64,000 nucleotides of DNA from Anthoceros angustus (Eukaryota; Streptophyta; Anthocerotopsida; Anthocerotales; Anthocerotaceae). Of the stretch, positions 45,360-56,803 are shown one piece after another. Under the pieces are notes generated by a model, which saw nothing but the letters and a program-made list of their open reading frames with translations, did not search any database and was not told where the DNA came from. How positions within the stretch are numbered: position 1 is the first letter of the stretch; each line of letters begins with the position of its first letter. The DNA is taken from NCBI GenBank assembly GCA_010909165.1, contig MU008161.1:992001-1056000 (forward strand), written 5' to 3'. The position numbers and the translations under genes were made by a program.

Positions 45360-46330
45360 GGTGGCCAGAAATGCAAGACCTGCACAGCCAGATCTGGAAG
45401 CAGATGAGAACCATCAAACAATTGGCATCAGCATGGTGGATGGACAGTCCTGAACAGGAACGAGAGCAGTTCATGGATAAGCTTACAGCGCTCGGCCGCC
45501 GCGGGATGTAGAGCCTGCCTTCCCGGTATTCCTCTGGAGCCTGTGGATGTGTTTCAAGCAAGCTGGTGACACTGTGCCAAGCTCAGCTTCTTATACAGCT
45601 AGCTCTCGTACGTGTTCATCCATATCCAAGTCATACAACCATCGTGTGGCAGACTGGCAGCATGCATTTGGCACAGCTACTGGCCGGATCCTAGGCCTAG
45701 CCCCGTGACCGATTTGTACAATGAACCATGCCAAGAACGCACTGTTTGCACACGCACCCCCAGGGTTGGTTTGCAATGCTTATGTACCACGTTTTGATGG
45801 TAATCTGTAAGAGGCACCTGTAGAGCCAGAGCCCCCGTGCAGGCCGGGCAGTACACACGGGTCTGGTGCTCGGGAAACTGGACGAGAAGTTGTTGCAAGT
45901 GATGCACCCAATCCACATTGTTGCTTCACATGAGGGTTTCAACCCAGATGACGGGTACGGGCCTAGGGCAACATCCTATCCATATCCTGCAACATCTCAT
46001 GGCACTTTCCTGACCCGTGCCCAGCCGGCCATCCTCTGCTTCAAAGTTCCAACTGCTGGCTGCTCTAAGTGCACATGACCATCAAGACCCTTCAAGGCTT
46101 CTTTGTACATTGTCGAAGAACCAAGTTGGTTCTTAGACACCTTCTTTGTACATAGCACTTTGTACATAGCACTCGAAAGAAGAAGGATTTCCTGGCTCAG
46201 CCCTTGGGCTTTTACTTGGAATGGCCTACAACTAGGAACAATTTACATACGCCATCCAAACATCCTTCATGGAAAGGTCCCACACTTACAACCCTGGGTA
46301 AGATCTTAAAGTGCAGGGTTTGGTCTTCGG
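45360..46330. other. BURP gene promoter side and unassigned DNA
   Basis: No recognised gene. 45700-45920 (minus) has an open stretch with VYCPACTGALALQVP, which I cannot assign. 46090-46170 has three near-copies of TTGTACATxGCACTTTGTACA-like sequence. Confidence 0.4.
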
Positions 46331-47860
46331 AGGGTGTTTCGCCTTCTCTTCAGTATCGGGAGGAGATCTTGCTTCTCCGCAGTGGCTTCGTGTTCTTGGC
46401 GTTTTGGTGGGCCTTGGCTTTCAACTTTCGCTCAAGAATTTGTGGGTGCGGCTTTGACGGAGGATTTGGCGCATATTGATGACCTTTCTTACCTGGGCAC
46501 TCGTAAGTGGCATTTGAGATCCGCTCTTTCTGCTTCGCCTGGGTATTTCCGTACGATACCTCCCTCTCCGGCTTTCTTGTCCCGCCTTGGAGCTTTCTCA
46601 AAAAGATTATGCAAGCTTTAGGTGATATCATCAGCCCGGGCACCTTCGAGAGTGTCGCCCAGGATTAGCCGAAGCGGCAGGCTTTCCTTCCTGTCGCTTT
46701 TGGGGGCACTGGTGAGTTGGCCATCGAGGTCTCTGCGCCGGCGGTCTTCTTAGGGAACTGGGCCCTCTCTACCCCCATCATGGCCTCCCGATTCTTAATT
46801 CGGGACTCCCACATCTTGGAGGCGTGGAGGAGGCGGTTTTCCCACTACAGGCGTCCTTGAGGTTGGACAGGGAACTTTTATCCTCTGAGGCTAGGGTCGC
46901 CTTCCCACATTTCTCCTCGCTCCCCAAATTGAGCTGCGTGGGCTTCAAGCGTTGCTCTTGGAGAAGCACTACAGCAAGCGCAGTTGGCCCTTCATCGGGA
47001 TTCCTTTATTCCCAAGGCTGATCGGGTTTGACTTTGCTCTTACTCAGGGAAAGGAGCAAGTTCCAGGTTTCTGGCCCGACCCAGTATCTAGGCGTTCCTA
47101 TCGCATCAGCAACTTTTTCCACCGCGATGTGCTTTCGCCGAGGCTTGGTCCAACCTCAGGCCTACTCTCACTCTGCTTGCAGCTGTGAAGCGGCCCACCT
47201 CAATGATTTGGGGACCCACCTGGCCTGCTCTCCTGCTAGTGGACAGCGCATTGCTATGCATGACGCCGTCCAGGACGTCATGTTCTCTATGGCCAAGGAG
47301 AGCGGGTAATTTCCTTATAAGGAGCACCCATATACCTTGCTCAATTGCGTTTCTCTCAGGGCTCACCTTTTTCAGTCCTGGGGAGACCAGGTTTTTGTTG
47401 CTGATGTGGTTGTAACAGACCCCACCCGGGACTCTGTCTGTGAGCATGTCATCCTTAACCCTCCAGGTTGGGCGGCGGAGGCCTGTGTGATGGCCAAGGT
47501 CCACAAGTACTCTTCTATGCCCCACCTTTATCCTCCTTGCCATCGAGACCCATGGCATGGGCAAGGATTTCTCGAGGTTTGTCAAGGCCTGTGCCAAGGC
47601 GTACCACAATCGCAGGAATGGGGTTGGTCTTCCCCTTTAAATTTTTTGTATTGTGGCCTTCTTCTGGCAATGAGTGTTCACCGCCTTTTCTTATCCCCGA
47701 CCACGTAATTCTCCATGCAGTAGGTAATTTTGAGGTGAGTGGTCATGCGGGTTAGTCCCCCTTGGCACGGTGCCCTTGGTTGGGTTGTTCCCCTTTCCTT
47801 GTGGGGTAGATGGGTTTTTCCATCTCTTTTCTTACACAATGTCTCCAAATTCGCAACCCT
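46330..47860 (+). mobile_element. Reverse-transcriptase-type retroelement relic, copy 2 (longest)
   Basis: Read across frames, the blocks appear in the order typical of this polyprotein class. 46490-46620 is the end of the RT/connection region (GTRKWHLRSALSASPGYF, IPPSPAFLSRLGAFSKRL). 46660-46800 has QAFLPVAFGGTGELAIEVSA and LGNWALSTPIMA. 47185-47310 has HLNDLGTHLACSPASGQRIA and HDAVQDVMFSMAKESG. 47380-47480 has DQVFVADVVVTDPTRDSV and ILNPPGWA. 47540-47600 is the LAIETHGxGKDF block, damaged. Several stops and frameshifts. The 3' tail at 47760-47850 is GATGGGTTTTTCCATCTC. No RT catalytic YxDD was found here. Confidence 0.65.
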
Positions 47861-48500
47861 TGGCACTTGAAGCAGACAGCTAGGCTTGCTAACTAGAACG
47901 GCTACACATTCATACCCGAAGAAAATTAATTCGATTCGCGTGCATTCCTGGGAGGTGGCTCTCATTCATACATCTTCTTGATTATAGAACAATGCGGAAG
48001 GAATAGCGCTAGCATAGACATATTTTTTCTCTCCAATTGTATGTTCTAAGTCATCCCTAGGAAGGGCGCACAGGACTCCCTCTTCGAGTATATCAGCGTG
48101 AGACGTTATGAATAAGCGAGTTCATTAGCGCGATACGTTATGAATAAGTGAGTTCATTGGCGCGAGACGTTATCAATAAAATTGAACTTGAACCTACTGA
48201 TACGTAGCAAGGATGACACTACCGAATTAGGTTAGAAATCCCTTAAGCGGAGGGCAGCGTTGGTTACATGCGCGGCGAGTTCTTTTGCGCGATCTAGCAT
48301 GGCCCTGGCGCCAGTGACACCCCATCACGAGCCTAATCATCGCCTTGCTTCCTCTTTTTGTGCACGCCACACTAGCTCCAACGAGCTGTCTGTGTAGCTT
48401 ACTGCCACAAACATGAAGTCCGTTTGTTTTCTTTGTCACTCTTCACACACCATAGTTGAAACGTATTGTGGTACATTTTCTTGTACCACTTTATTGTAAT
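47861..48500. other. Intergenic; short tandem repeat inside
   Basis: No gene. Contains the 32-bp repeat listed separately (48087-48182). Confidence 0.4.
48087..48182 (+). repeat. 32-bp tandem repeat, three copies
   Basis: Unit (AGCGxGAxACGTTATGAATAAG then YGAGTTCATT) at about 48090, 48122 and 48154. The third copy ends after GACGTTATCAATAAA. Copies differ at 2-3 positions. Confidence 0.75.
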
Positions 48501-48509
48501 TGATCCCCC

Positions 48510-49070
48510 CACTAGAGGGGATCAAATCTCTGTTATGAATGTCGTCATAATGGACCCGAGTACTTGGACACCGTTTATGAGCATGTCATCATCAACCCTC
48601 CGGATTGGGCGGTGGAGGGATGCTCGACATCCAAAGTACACAAGTACATGCCAATGCAGGACGTCCATGCCTTCATCCCTCTCACCATCGAGACCCACAA
48701 GGCCATGAGCAAGGATTTCGGACGGCGCATAGAGGATTGTGCTAAAGTCTACTAGTTGACGAAACAGGGTGGGTCTCCCCCTTTCCTCCTTGGTGGCTTT
48801 CTTTCGATAGTGGATTTCATCGCCCGCAAAGGCGTTATGAATAGATAAAAATTATGAGGAGAATGAGCAGCGGGACGCGCATCGTGACATAGGTCGTAGG
48901 AAGGGTTTTTCTTATCTCTGACTATGACATACTTGGGGCAGTTGCCAGTTTCAGGACCGACATTCTGGGGGATAGCCCCCCTTAGCCCTTGGCCCTTTGG
49001 GTTATTCCCCATCGGCTCAGGGAAGATGGGTTTTCCCACCTCGTTCTTTTTATAAAGTCTTCACTTTCTC
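48510..49070 (+). mobile_element. Retroelement polyprotein relic, copy 3
   Basis: Plus readings give GDQISVMNVVIMDPST, DTVYEHVIINPPDWAVEG, SKVHKYMPMQDVHAFIPLTI and ETHKAMSKDFGRRIEDCAKVY before the TAG at 48755. This is the same block order as at 28165-28430 and 47390-47600. The tail at 48980-49060 parallels 47760-47850. It is interrupted at 48835-49311 by a direct-repeat-flanked stretch. Confidence 0.65.
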
Positions 49071-49311
49071 TGTATAGTAATATTAGTTTTGTCCTATGGT
49101 GGTTCTTTATCCTAAGTAGACATAAATATAGATATTATTTTTATTCTTTGAATTCTTAAGCACTAAAGATCTTGGATTCAATCTTATTTTTGACAGCCTG
49201 CACAAATCAAGATTCAATGTTGTGGAAATCATCAATTTTTTCCGTACTACCTTTTAGTGGATATAAACTAATGAAATTTATTATTATGAATAGATAAAAA
49301 TTATGAGGAGA
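48835..49311. repeat. Exact 28-bp direct repeats flanking 421 bp
   Basis: TTATGAATAGATAAAAATTA followed by TGAGGAGA occurs at 48835-48862 and again at 49284-49311 with no mismatch. The second copy lies just outside the BTB-type gene's 3' end. Confidence 0.85.
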
Positions 49312-49508
49312 TAATCTCCTAGTTAAACGACACCACCAAGGTTTAGATGAGGTGTCAAACATTCTACTTTCAAACTTGACACATGTTCATTCTACCTTCC
49401 CCCAAATGAAAAACCTTACTATACAAGCTTGAGAAAGAAAACCATGACACAAGATTAAGGCTCATGTCTTGAAAGAGTGCATAGAAGCGTATCCTTTTAC
49501 TACAAAAA

Positions 49509-50305
49509 CTATACCACAATACACTTGTAAATTATCTCAATAGCTTGAGAAGGATTATCCTCTTTCAGATTTTGAAAACTCTCACAAAAGAGAAGTGGTT
49601 GGAGCTCAGGACTGTTGATGTTATATGGTCTATTCCCAATTATTTTCTTAATTATAATATCCGTAATCTCGGTCAGATCATGTTTAATTGCAAGCTGGAA
49701 TAAGGACACGATTTTTTCCAACTTCGTCTTTCCATATGGTGGGTTTGGTATGCTATTATGCAAGATATATTCCGCACAAGCAAACTGAAGAAATTCTATG
49801 TCATACTTGATGGCTGCTTCCAACAATGGTTCTGCATATTGCTCTAGAACATCCACATCAATATTAGCTTTATACATGAGGAGAATGAGAGCCCGAAGTA
49901 CGTCGTTGGATATATCTGGAATCTCAACCAAGCCGGACACGCTTTCTTTCATTACATGAGTCACCAACATAGCTTTGAACACTGGAGACTTGCTTGCCTG
50001 ATTAAAGGAGCATGTGGTTGAGAAACAAGTTCAATTATGGTAAAAAACTCGAACATAATCCAACAAATAAATCCTACACAAAATTATCTTACCAGAATGC
50101 AACGATGAGCCCCATGTAGGTCAAGGCTATCACTCGCCTTTAACCATACATCCTTAACAGATGTAATAAACTTGTCCTTATCCCAACCCTTGAACCATAC
50201 ATCCTTAGTTGAAGCAATAAACTTGTCCTCTTTTCGATATTTGAGAAACTTCAATCTCATCCTCCCATTATGCATTCTTCTCAAGTTTTTGGATTTTCTA
50301 TTCAA
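49509..50305 (-). CDS. BTB/POZ-type protein, short, two exons
   Basis: Exon 1 is 50305-50093 and exon 2 is 49997-49509 (donor GTAAGA, acceptor TCAG, phase 0), giving 233 residues. The splice creates LHGAHRCILASKSPVFKAML, the core BTB helix pair ('HKxxLAxRSPVFxAMF'), followed by VEIPDISNDVLRALILLMY, EPLLEAAIKYDIEFLQFACAEYI and a BACK-like helical tail. BTB proteins dimerise and recruit CUL3 ubiquitin ligases. The first half of a normal BTB fold (SDVTFxVEGxxFxAHK) is not there. In its place exon 1 is basic and contains a 16-18-residue internal duplication (DKFIASTKDVWFKG / DKFITSVKDVWLKA). Upstream exons may exist, or the gene is an N-terminally rearranged member. The reading is otherwise clean. 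Confidence 0.72.
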
Positions 50306-53300
50306 ATGGTGAGATTTTTTATTTAATCTCTGCCCTAATGCACTCGGACCAACTATCGAAATAATGAAAAAAATTAGATGTACAGAAAGACATAAAAGTT
50401 GCCATTTAGCCTTACCGATCTTAACTTAAGAAATAATCACAATAGAACTTCAACTTTAAGCTCTATAGGTTTGAACAAAATTTAATGCAATGAGCTCAAA
50501 AATTATATGTCTTAACTTTTTATATAATGAAGAGGTACAATGAATACTCTCTCTTAGTTTAGATCCTACTATATGTATGGACTGCTCTTATTTTACATCT
50601 TGGTGGAACATACTATTCTCGAGTCATACCAGCATTAAAATATTTTAAATATTAATAGCTCTTACTTGCAACAATGAGTACCATTTGAGAAAAATTAATC
50701 TCTCTATGAATAAAAACCATGAGTACCATAGTATATAGCAATTCCAGTTGGCTCGTGGCCAATTTCTTGGATCTATTGCCTGCGCTTGTACCTCAACCTA
50801 GCGCACAAAATTCGGATCCACCATATCCTCCAAAATCTCTGCCCACATCTTAACTCATGATTAGTGTTCCCCTCCCTTTCCGTCTTTGAAATTCTGGGGA
50901 CGCTTTTGGCTGGGAAGCAAGATCCTCTTCTTTGGTGGATGAGAAATGCGCCTACAGCCAAAGCTCTCGATTTGCATCATCTAGAAAGAGTTGAAGGTGC
51001 TCGTCTTCCTCTGCTGAGCCAAGAGAATACCCCGCGACAATCGGGAAGCCTAGCTCCAGAGTCAAAATCTATTGAAAACGTTCAAGTGATTAGTCCTATT
51101 TATTGAATCTTTATATTATTCCATACTTATAATATCTAATTAAATGCAAAAATATAAAACATCATGACTAGTCTCCTATTCTTAAATTAGTAATACATAT
51201 CTAGATAAAGTGCCGGAGTGCATATGACAAATAAGCTCCCTAGTCTAACCTGTTAGTTTTCCGTCCATCCCTTTCCCTACATATTATTGAGGCTTTCCTA
51301 TAGTGCAAGCGAGCATTTAGTGGGAACGGAACTTTGTGGAACCAATCAAGCATTTATGCATGCGCCGCAAAGACTTAGAGCCTTGGACTCTCCTTAAATT
51401 CGGATCACATTGGGTATTTAGCTCACTGGCTAGGTACTTTGTCTGCACTGGGAAGGTAAGTCGTTCAAGTCACTCTTTGATCACGAACGCTACACTCCGC
51501 TTGAGGGGATTCCCAACAAGTCTAGTTGTGGAGCTGTTGCAAAATAGGGAGTGCATTCTGTGGGGTTTGGGTATGACAATTGAGATTGGGAGTAAAAATC
51601 ATTCGAACCGGTTGAAATGATTTTTGCTTCTAATTCAAAGCTTGCCGTGATTTTCAGTATCTCGGTCACATGGAGAACAATCTCGTGTTCAGACAGCTCC
51701 ACATTCCTCAGGGCATGAGAGGCCAAATGGTGGACAATTTGCGCCAAGACCTAGAAACGGAGCTGGAGTACATCCGACAAACACATTGGGTCCTAAGACG
51801 GCGATGAGACACATCAGGCTGGAATGGGAGCTGAAGCATTGGGCGCCGCGGACAAGACCTCAGAAAGTATTAAGGCATGTCCTCGTGACACCATCAAGAT
51901 TCTTTGGGAACATGACTCTTATCCAAAAGAATATGGTTTGGGGTAATTTCTTTAGGTGTCATCACCGCTTCCTATTTGTCTATAACTAGGTTGAGCATTT
52001 TGTCTCCTACATTGATTTTGCCTTCATGGCTTCACGGCCAGGGCCGCTGTTGTCCCCGCCCAAGAGGCAATGACGGAGGGTGTAGAGGTGAACACCAGAA
52101 CTTGTCGTTCGCAATATCTCCTTTTTAGTAATGTCCGGTATGGTAACCTTGGGTTATCGTTATGGAGGGTTGAAGCTCTCATTTTGTTGTTCCAAAAACT
52201 ATACAAGCTACTACATTGCTCTATTCATTGCAAATTGTGATAGAAGTCTTCAATTTTTTAAAGGCCTGTGTGCGATATACTTTGCTCAAGGAGCAGAAGA
52301 GTCGAGAGCTATTATTGTGGGAAGATGCTTTGCACCCGATGCGGAATCCATGCCTCATGCTCAACCCTTTGGAAAAATGTGATGTGTTTTTGCAAGCTTC
52401 TCCTCTATCTCGCCATGTGCTCGTGCAAAAATTTGGATGCATGCCCTTGGACTCGTGAGAAGATTCATGATGATTTAAGGAGAATTACAAAGGTGCTAAT
52501 AAGAGAAAAAGGATCAAAACAAGCCCTGGCGGCCTGGGTTAAAGCTCGCGAATTCTTTATATATAGCCTCTACAGTGAGCGTTTCCAATACTGATGTGGG
52601 AATCTGCAAGCGACGAAGTGACATAGCTACCTTGCTAGTTCCATGGCATGTTGCACCTCCAATTGATCATGGAACAATTCAACTGTGCATGATCACTTTG
52701 TACGGATTTAGCTGACTTGAGCATGTACTTACTGGTACTTACTGTTCCCTTTGAAAAACTTTGGAAGCAGACAAGCTTGCAAGTTTGTGAATCGATCCAT
52801 GGGCCTCAAACAATGTCTATATGCTTGTTAGATATGAATCACAACTAAGTTAGTGGATCCTTACAAATGCAATTTTGCCGACATTTGTCTACTTAATTGT
52901 GGCACATATAACAAGTCACCAACTCACAACATGACAGGCCACACCTACAATCCCGGTGACATGAACATCCGGTATTGCCCCCTTGCCTCCATACGTACTT
53001 TAATTTGCCCCTATGTCTTCTAATAGGGTCATTTTATGTTGAGTACCTCCGGTCTCTTCCCCGGCTTTGTACTTTATTCATTATGTACACACTACCTATA
53101 GGACCAAAGTAGAACACTTCTAAACTAATACATTACTTGAAATAGTAAAACATCCCCTATCATTAGTATAGACTAATACAATACTTTAGATGTCTAAACA
53201 TCCAACATCATTAGCATAGACTAATATAGTACTTGAAATGGCCGAACATCTCACGTCGTTACCAAACTGTTGTGATGTTCTCTCCGTGGGAAGTTACAAT

Positions 53301-53572
53301 GTTCAGATAACTTCTCACGACAGCCTGCTAGGGTGCAGTCAGCCCTCAGCAAGTGGACCTGGTAACGCAACTTCAAACTCCGGTTTAGTTACACAAGCGA
53401 ACTGCAAAATATCTCACGCTTGTACCGACACACACCTTTCATGGTGGGGTCACGCGCTGTGCGGGCAATCTACGTACAGTGACTCTGAAGCATGCTCTTC
53501 AGATCTTCACCATGTAACTCTCATCTCTGTCATTTGAAGTATACATGCCGCACAAAACTGGTGGGTGAGATG
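50306..53572. other. Long intergenic stretch with unassigned fragments
   Basis: AT-rich repeats at 50340-50700 and 51100-51200. 51655-51800 (plus) is a clean short reading (H-I-P-Q-G-M-R-x-Q-M-V-D-N-L pattern, ending THWVLRRR before TGA) and 52200-52590 contains two overlapping readings. I cannot assign either to a family; they look like gene or transposon fragments. 53090-53230 has a short ACATCATTAGTATAGACTAATA duplication. Confidence 0.4.
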
Positions 53573-56500
53573 TTACCTCCCCTTGTCCCGGACGAAAATG
53601 AGGGAAGCTACGAAATACAGGATACTGTACAGACAAATCGCTAAAAAAACAAGGACAAAGAACTGCTGTTCAGCCATGAACCGGAGATTTACACGCAAAT
53701 CTCTTCGTTGCAGTTCTCTCTGCAACATGAGCAGGTATCCCCAGAGCCGTCTTCGAACAAAATCTAGCACGTGTTTCAGTCCACCTGCATCAACCGCCTG
53801 AGCATCCAACCCACTTGAGGCTCCATTCTCTGCAGGGGGTTCAGGAGGAGCAGATGGGACATAGCTGCAAGCACGATGCCTATCATCCAGGCCTAAAGCA
53901 GAATTAATTCTATCAGACAGCTTCACCAGAAATCGAACCAAGAAGGCAATTTCCGAAGCTTCGATGGGACGCCTCATCCAGTCACCCCTGTACTTAACAT
54001 CCATCCAAGAGTGCCGATTGAGCCCCGATGGTTGTGCACTTGGAGTAGACCTCTCATCCAGATAGTTGACCACAAGGGGTGAAAATCCAGGCTGCATCAT
54101 CGATCCATAGTGACTTGCCATAGCATGAGAGTCAAAAATGATTCGAGTGATATCCTTGACTGCCTCCAGGCCCTGGACAATCAAGGGGCTCCTCTCTGGC
54201 GTGGCCGCTTGTACCTCAGCTTCACCCCTCAGTATCAGAGACTGCTAGTACATGCACAAGTATTAGACTTCTCAGAATGCCAAGGACCTGTTTCAAGACG
54301 CACGGTATCCAGCACATGCCCGAGTACCTGGAGTAGGTGGCGACCTCCATTTTCCCCGAGGGTGAAGAATCTTAACTGTGACCTCTGGTTTCTTTCAGCC
54401 TCTGCATTCTCCCGTTCGTTAACAGCAGAAAACCCCTCCTCCCAGTTCTGCATATAGAGAAAAGACTCCAGTTGAAAACTCGTGCTTCGCAGATACCACC
54501 ACACCGCACTCTGGGGATTCCAACCAAAAGATAATCTAGCTCCCTAATTTCATACAGAAACAGGAACAGTGCTGGGACCATGGTGAACCTCAAGCTGGTC
54601 TTCAATCAGTTGTGCTAACTCGACACGAAAACCAGCAAGCTGTTTCGAGGAGTCTTGCAAGGAGTACGCGTGGTCCAGCCTCCTCAAATAAACAAGCAGT
54701 TCCTTTGACTGGGCCAGAGCTGCCAGCACCTGCAACCACCAAGTTCAAGAAGTCAGACCAATTTCTTACCACGCATGTGTAAAATGTCCAGAGCTTCCAG
54801 AGTAGCAAGCTATTCCCATCCAGATCATAAGCACCTCCATCGCCACATCACATTCCTACGGAAAAGCTTACATCAAACCTTGTATGTCAATCGTAAGATT
54901 GCCTCAGGATCCACATGGACGTTTTTGATGGCAAACTCCAGAAAATGGGTAACAAGTTGTGTGTAGAAAAGGTAGTTGGAAAGAACATAAGTCTGCCGTT
55001 TCTTTTGATCCCTGAAATTGCCCGTCTCGCTTCTTTGGGAAGCAGACAAGTCATCATCATTCCAGATGGATGGGGTGACAGGTCCGCTTTGTTGATCCGG
55101 GATTTTACTTCGTCCGGAAGCAGATCCGGGCTTTCTGGAACTGTGCTCGTTACTTGCATTCCAGGGCTGCAGGTAATCCAACCACACAGTGATTACCTCG
55201 TCCATTCTCCGAACAGAGCTCCCCATTGGCCATAACCTGAATGCCCTGAGGAAGAACCGATAGAGAGGCCTTTGAAGGCATCCAATATACGAGTTGCCAA
55301 AAAAAGCAGAAGTTGAGAAATCCCAAGATGGAGACGAGCGACTCGGTAACGCATTCCCTGCCTGTCCCAAAATTGATCTGCTGCGATACAGGTTGCCACC
55401 AGAGTCACTCTCCGGAAGTGAGCGCCCGCTGTTAGGGTCACGAGAAGCAGGCACATGCCTGTTGAGGTAGTTAATCAGAACCTTCAGAGCGTCTGTGAGA
55501 TCGTTTCCTGGAGGCACATACACCTGGGCAGACAGTGATTTCAGCCCCGAGGGAAGATCTACTCCGCCGAGGGTACGCCTCGTTTTCTGCGAGATGGGCA
55601 CTGGGTCATCATCCATCAGCCAAAACTCGATAAGCGTACAGGCTAGAATGTCTCCCTGAGACGACGTGCTACTGCTGCTGACGGTATCCTGCTGTGCTCC
55701 TCTTGCGACTGCGGCTCCCCCAGAGAACCTCAGGAAATGGGAAAGGTAGAGTCCCAGCAGGTGCAAGTAGGGGTTGACTTGGACTCCAGAAGGTGCTGGA
55801 GTCTTCTCCTGATGCAGACCAGGGATGGAAGCCGCCCAATGCTCAATCTGACTCCGCAGCTGCTTAGACCGGGAGGCCACGAAGTTGCGGCCCCGCTTTC
55901 CGCCAGGCCCATTCTGTGGCAACATACACTCCTTGCACACTGCGTAGTAGGCAAACCAAAACATGTAGTACTCAAACACGTCCAGATGCACCTGCACTGT
56001 TCCGAGAGCATCTCCCACAATGCGGGTCTTCCACAAAGGCGAGATCTGACACAGCAAGAACACGCCCTTCTCTGCTGCCATGAGCTGGCGCACCCACTCC
56101 GGCAACCTCTCTGTCGGAAAAACGTACCTCACAAAGCTCTCCTTGTCCGCGGTGAGCAGGGAAGAGAAGAGCGGGCCCTCGGGCGAAAGCAAAGACACAA
56201 GAGCTCTCGCCTGCGCCTCGTTCCCGGGCAGAGATGCATCCGCCAACCATCCTCCCGACAACGCATTCACAGGCCAGGAAGCCGACGCTGGTGTCGCCGA
56301 TGCCCGCGACGACCCCTAGAGCCACATACGTAAACCTTCAATTCTTCCAAATTCGTCAACAAGCCTATAGCCTATAAGAAGAAGAAGAAGAAGAAGAAGA
56401 GCTGCTCCATGTGAACAATTTCCATACCTGAGGCGATGCCAGCTGCGAGTCCTCAAATCCAAGTATCTTCCTCAGCAAAATCGGAAAGCCGAGGCGGTAG

Positions 56501-56733
56501 AAGTCCCGCACATGCTCCCCTGTTTGATACTGGTGCTGCTGCAACTCCCCTTCCACTGCCCTGCAAGCGGCCACAATCTCGGCGCTGGAACAGCGCAGCA
56601 AATACGAGCGGAGGCGCTGATTGTCATCCTCTTCCGACGGCAGAGGCGACCTCAGGCCCGCCATCGCCACAACCAGGTCTGAGCTTCTGGGCAAACCTTC
56701 AACCCTAAACCCTAAAACCCTATTTTGCACCAT
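53573..56733 (-). CDS. SMPD4-type neutral sphingomyelinase (nSMase3-like), membrane anchored
   Basis: Sphingomyelin phosphodiesterase 4 family; in animals an ER/nuclear-envelope enzyme. Five exons in phase: 56733-56428, 56315-54879, 54729-54556, 54510-54328, 54241-53573, 922 residues (899 from the second ATG at 56664). Family blocks: a cysteine/acid-rich N-terminal helix region, PLWKTRIVGDALGTVQVHLD and FEYYMFWFAYYAV in exon 2, then near the C-terminus KYRGDWMRRPIEASEIAFLV, RFLVKLSDRIN, RVNLRFMAEQQFFVLV and a hydrophobic hairpin (LAICLYSILYFVASLIF). I favour the ATG at 56664 because two telo-box motifs lie between the two ATGs, as expected of a 5' leader. Intron 3 is only 45 nt (54555-54511) with good splice ends and in-frame stops. 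Substrate in plants (probably inositol phosphoceramide-type lipids) is inference. Confidence 0.85.
56377..56402. repeat. (GAA)n microsatellite in intron 1 of the SMPD4-type gene
   Basis: About eight GAA/AAG triplets (plus strand) between exons 1 and 2 of the minus-strand gene. On the transcribed strand this is a CTT run near the acceptor, contributing to its polypyrimidine tract. Confidence 0.9.
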
Positions 56734-56803
56734 GTTCCCAGCTTGACATGGTCTGTGAAATCATCAGCGTCCGACTTCTCGCCTGCCTGAGACGGCTGCG
56801 GAG
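56665..56803. promoter_or_regulatory. Shared divergent promoter with two telo-boxes
   Basis: Lies between the ATG of the SMPD4-type gene (56664, minus) and the ATG of the NOL8-like gene (56804, plus). It contains two adjacent AAACCCTA telo-boxes at 56707-56714 and 56715-56722. In plants, telo-boxes mark promoters of ribosomal-protein and ribosome-biogenesis genes, which fits the nucleolar protein on the right. No TATA box is evident. If the SMPD4-type protein starts at 56733 instead, the boxes lie in its first codons. Confidence 0.65.
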
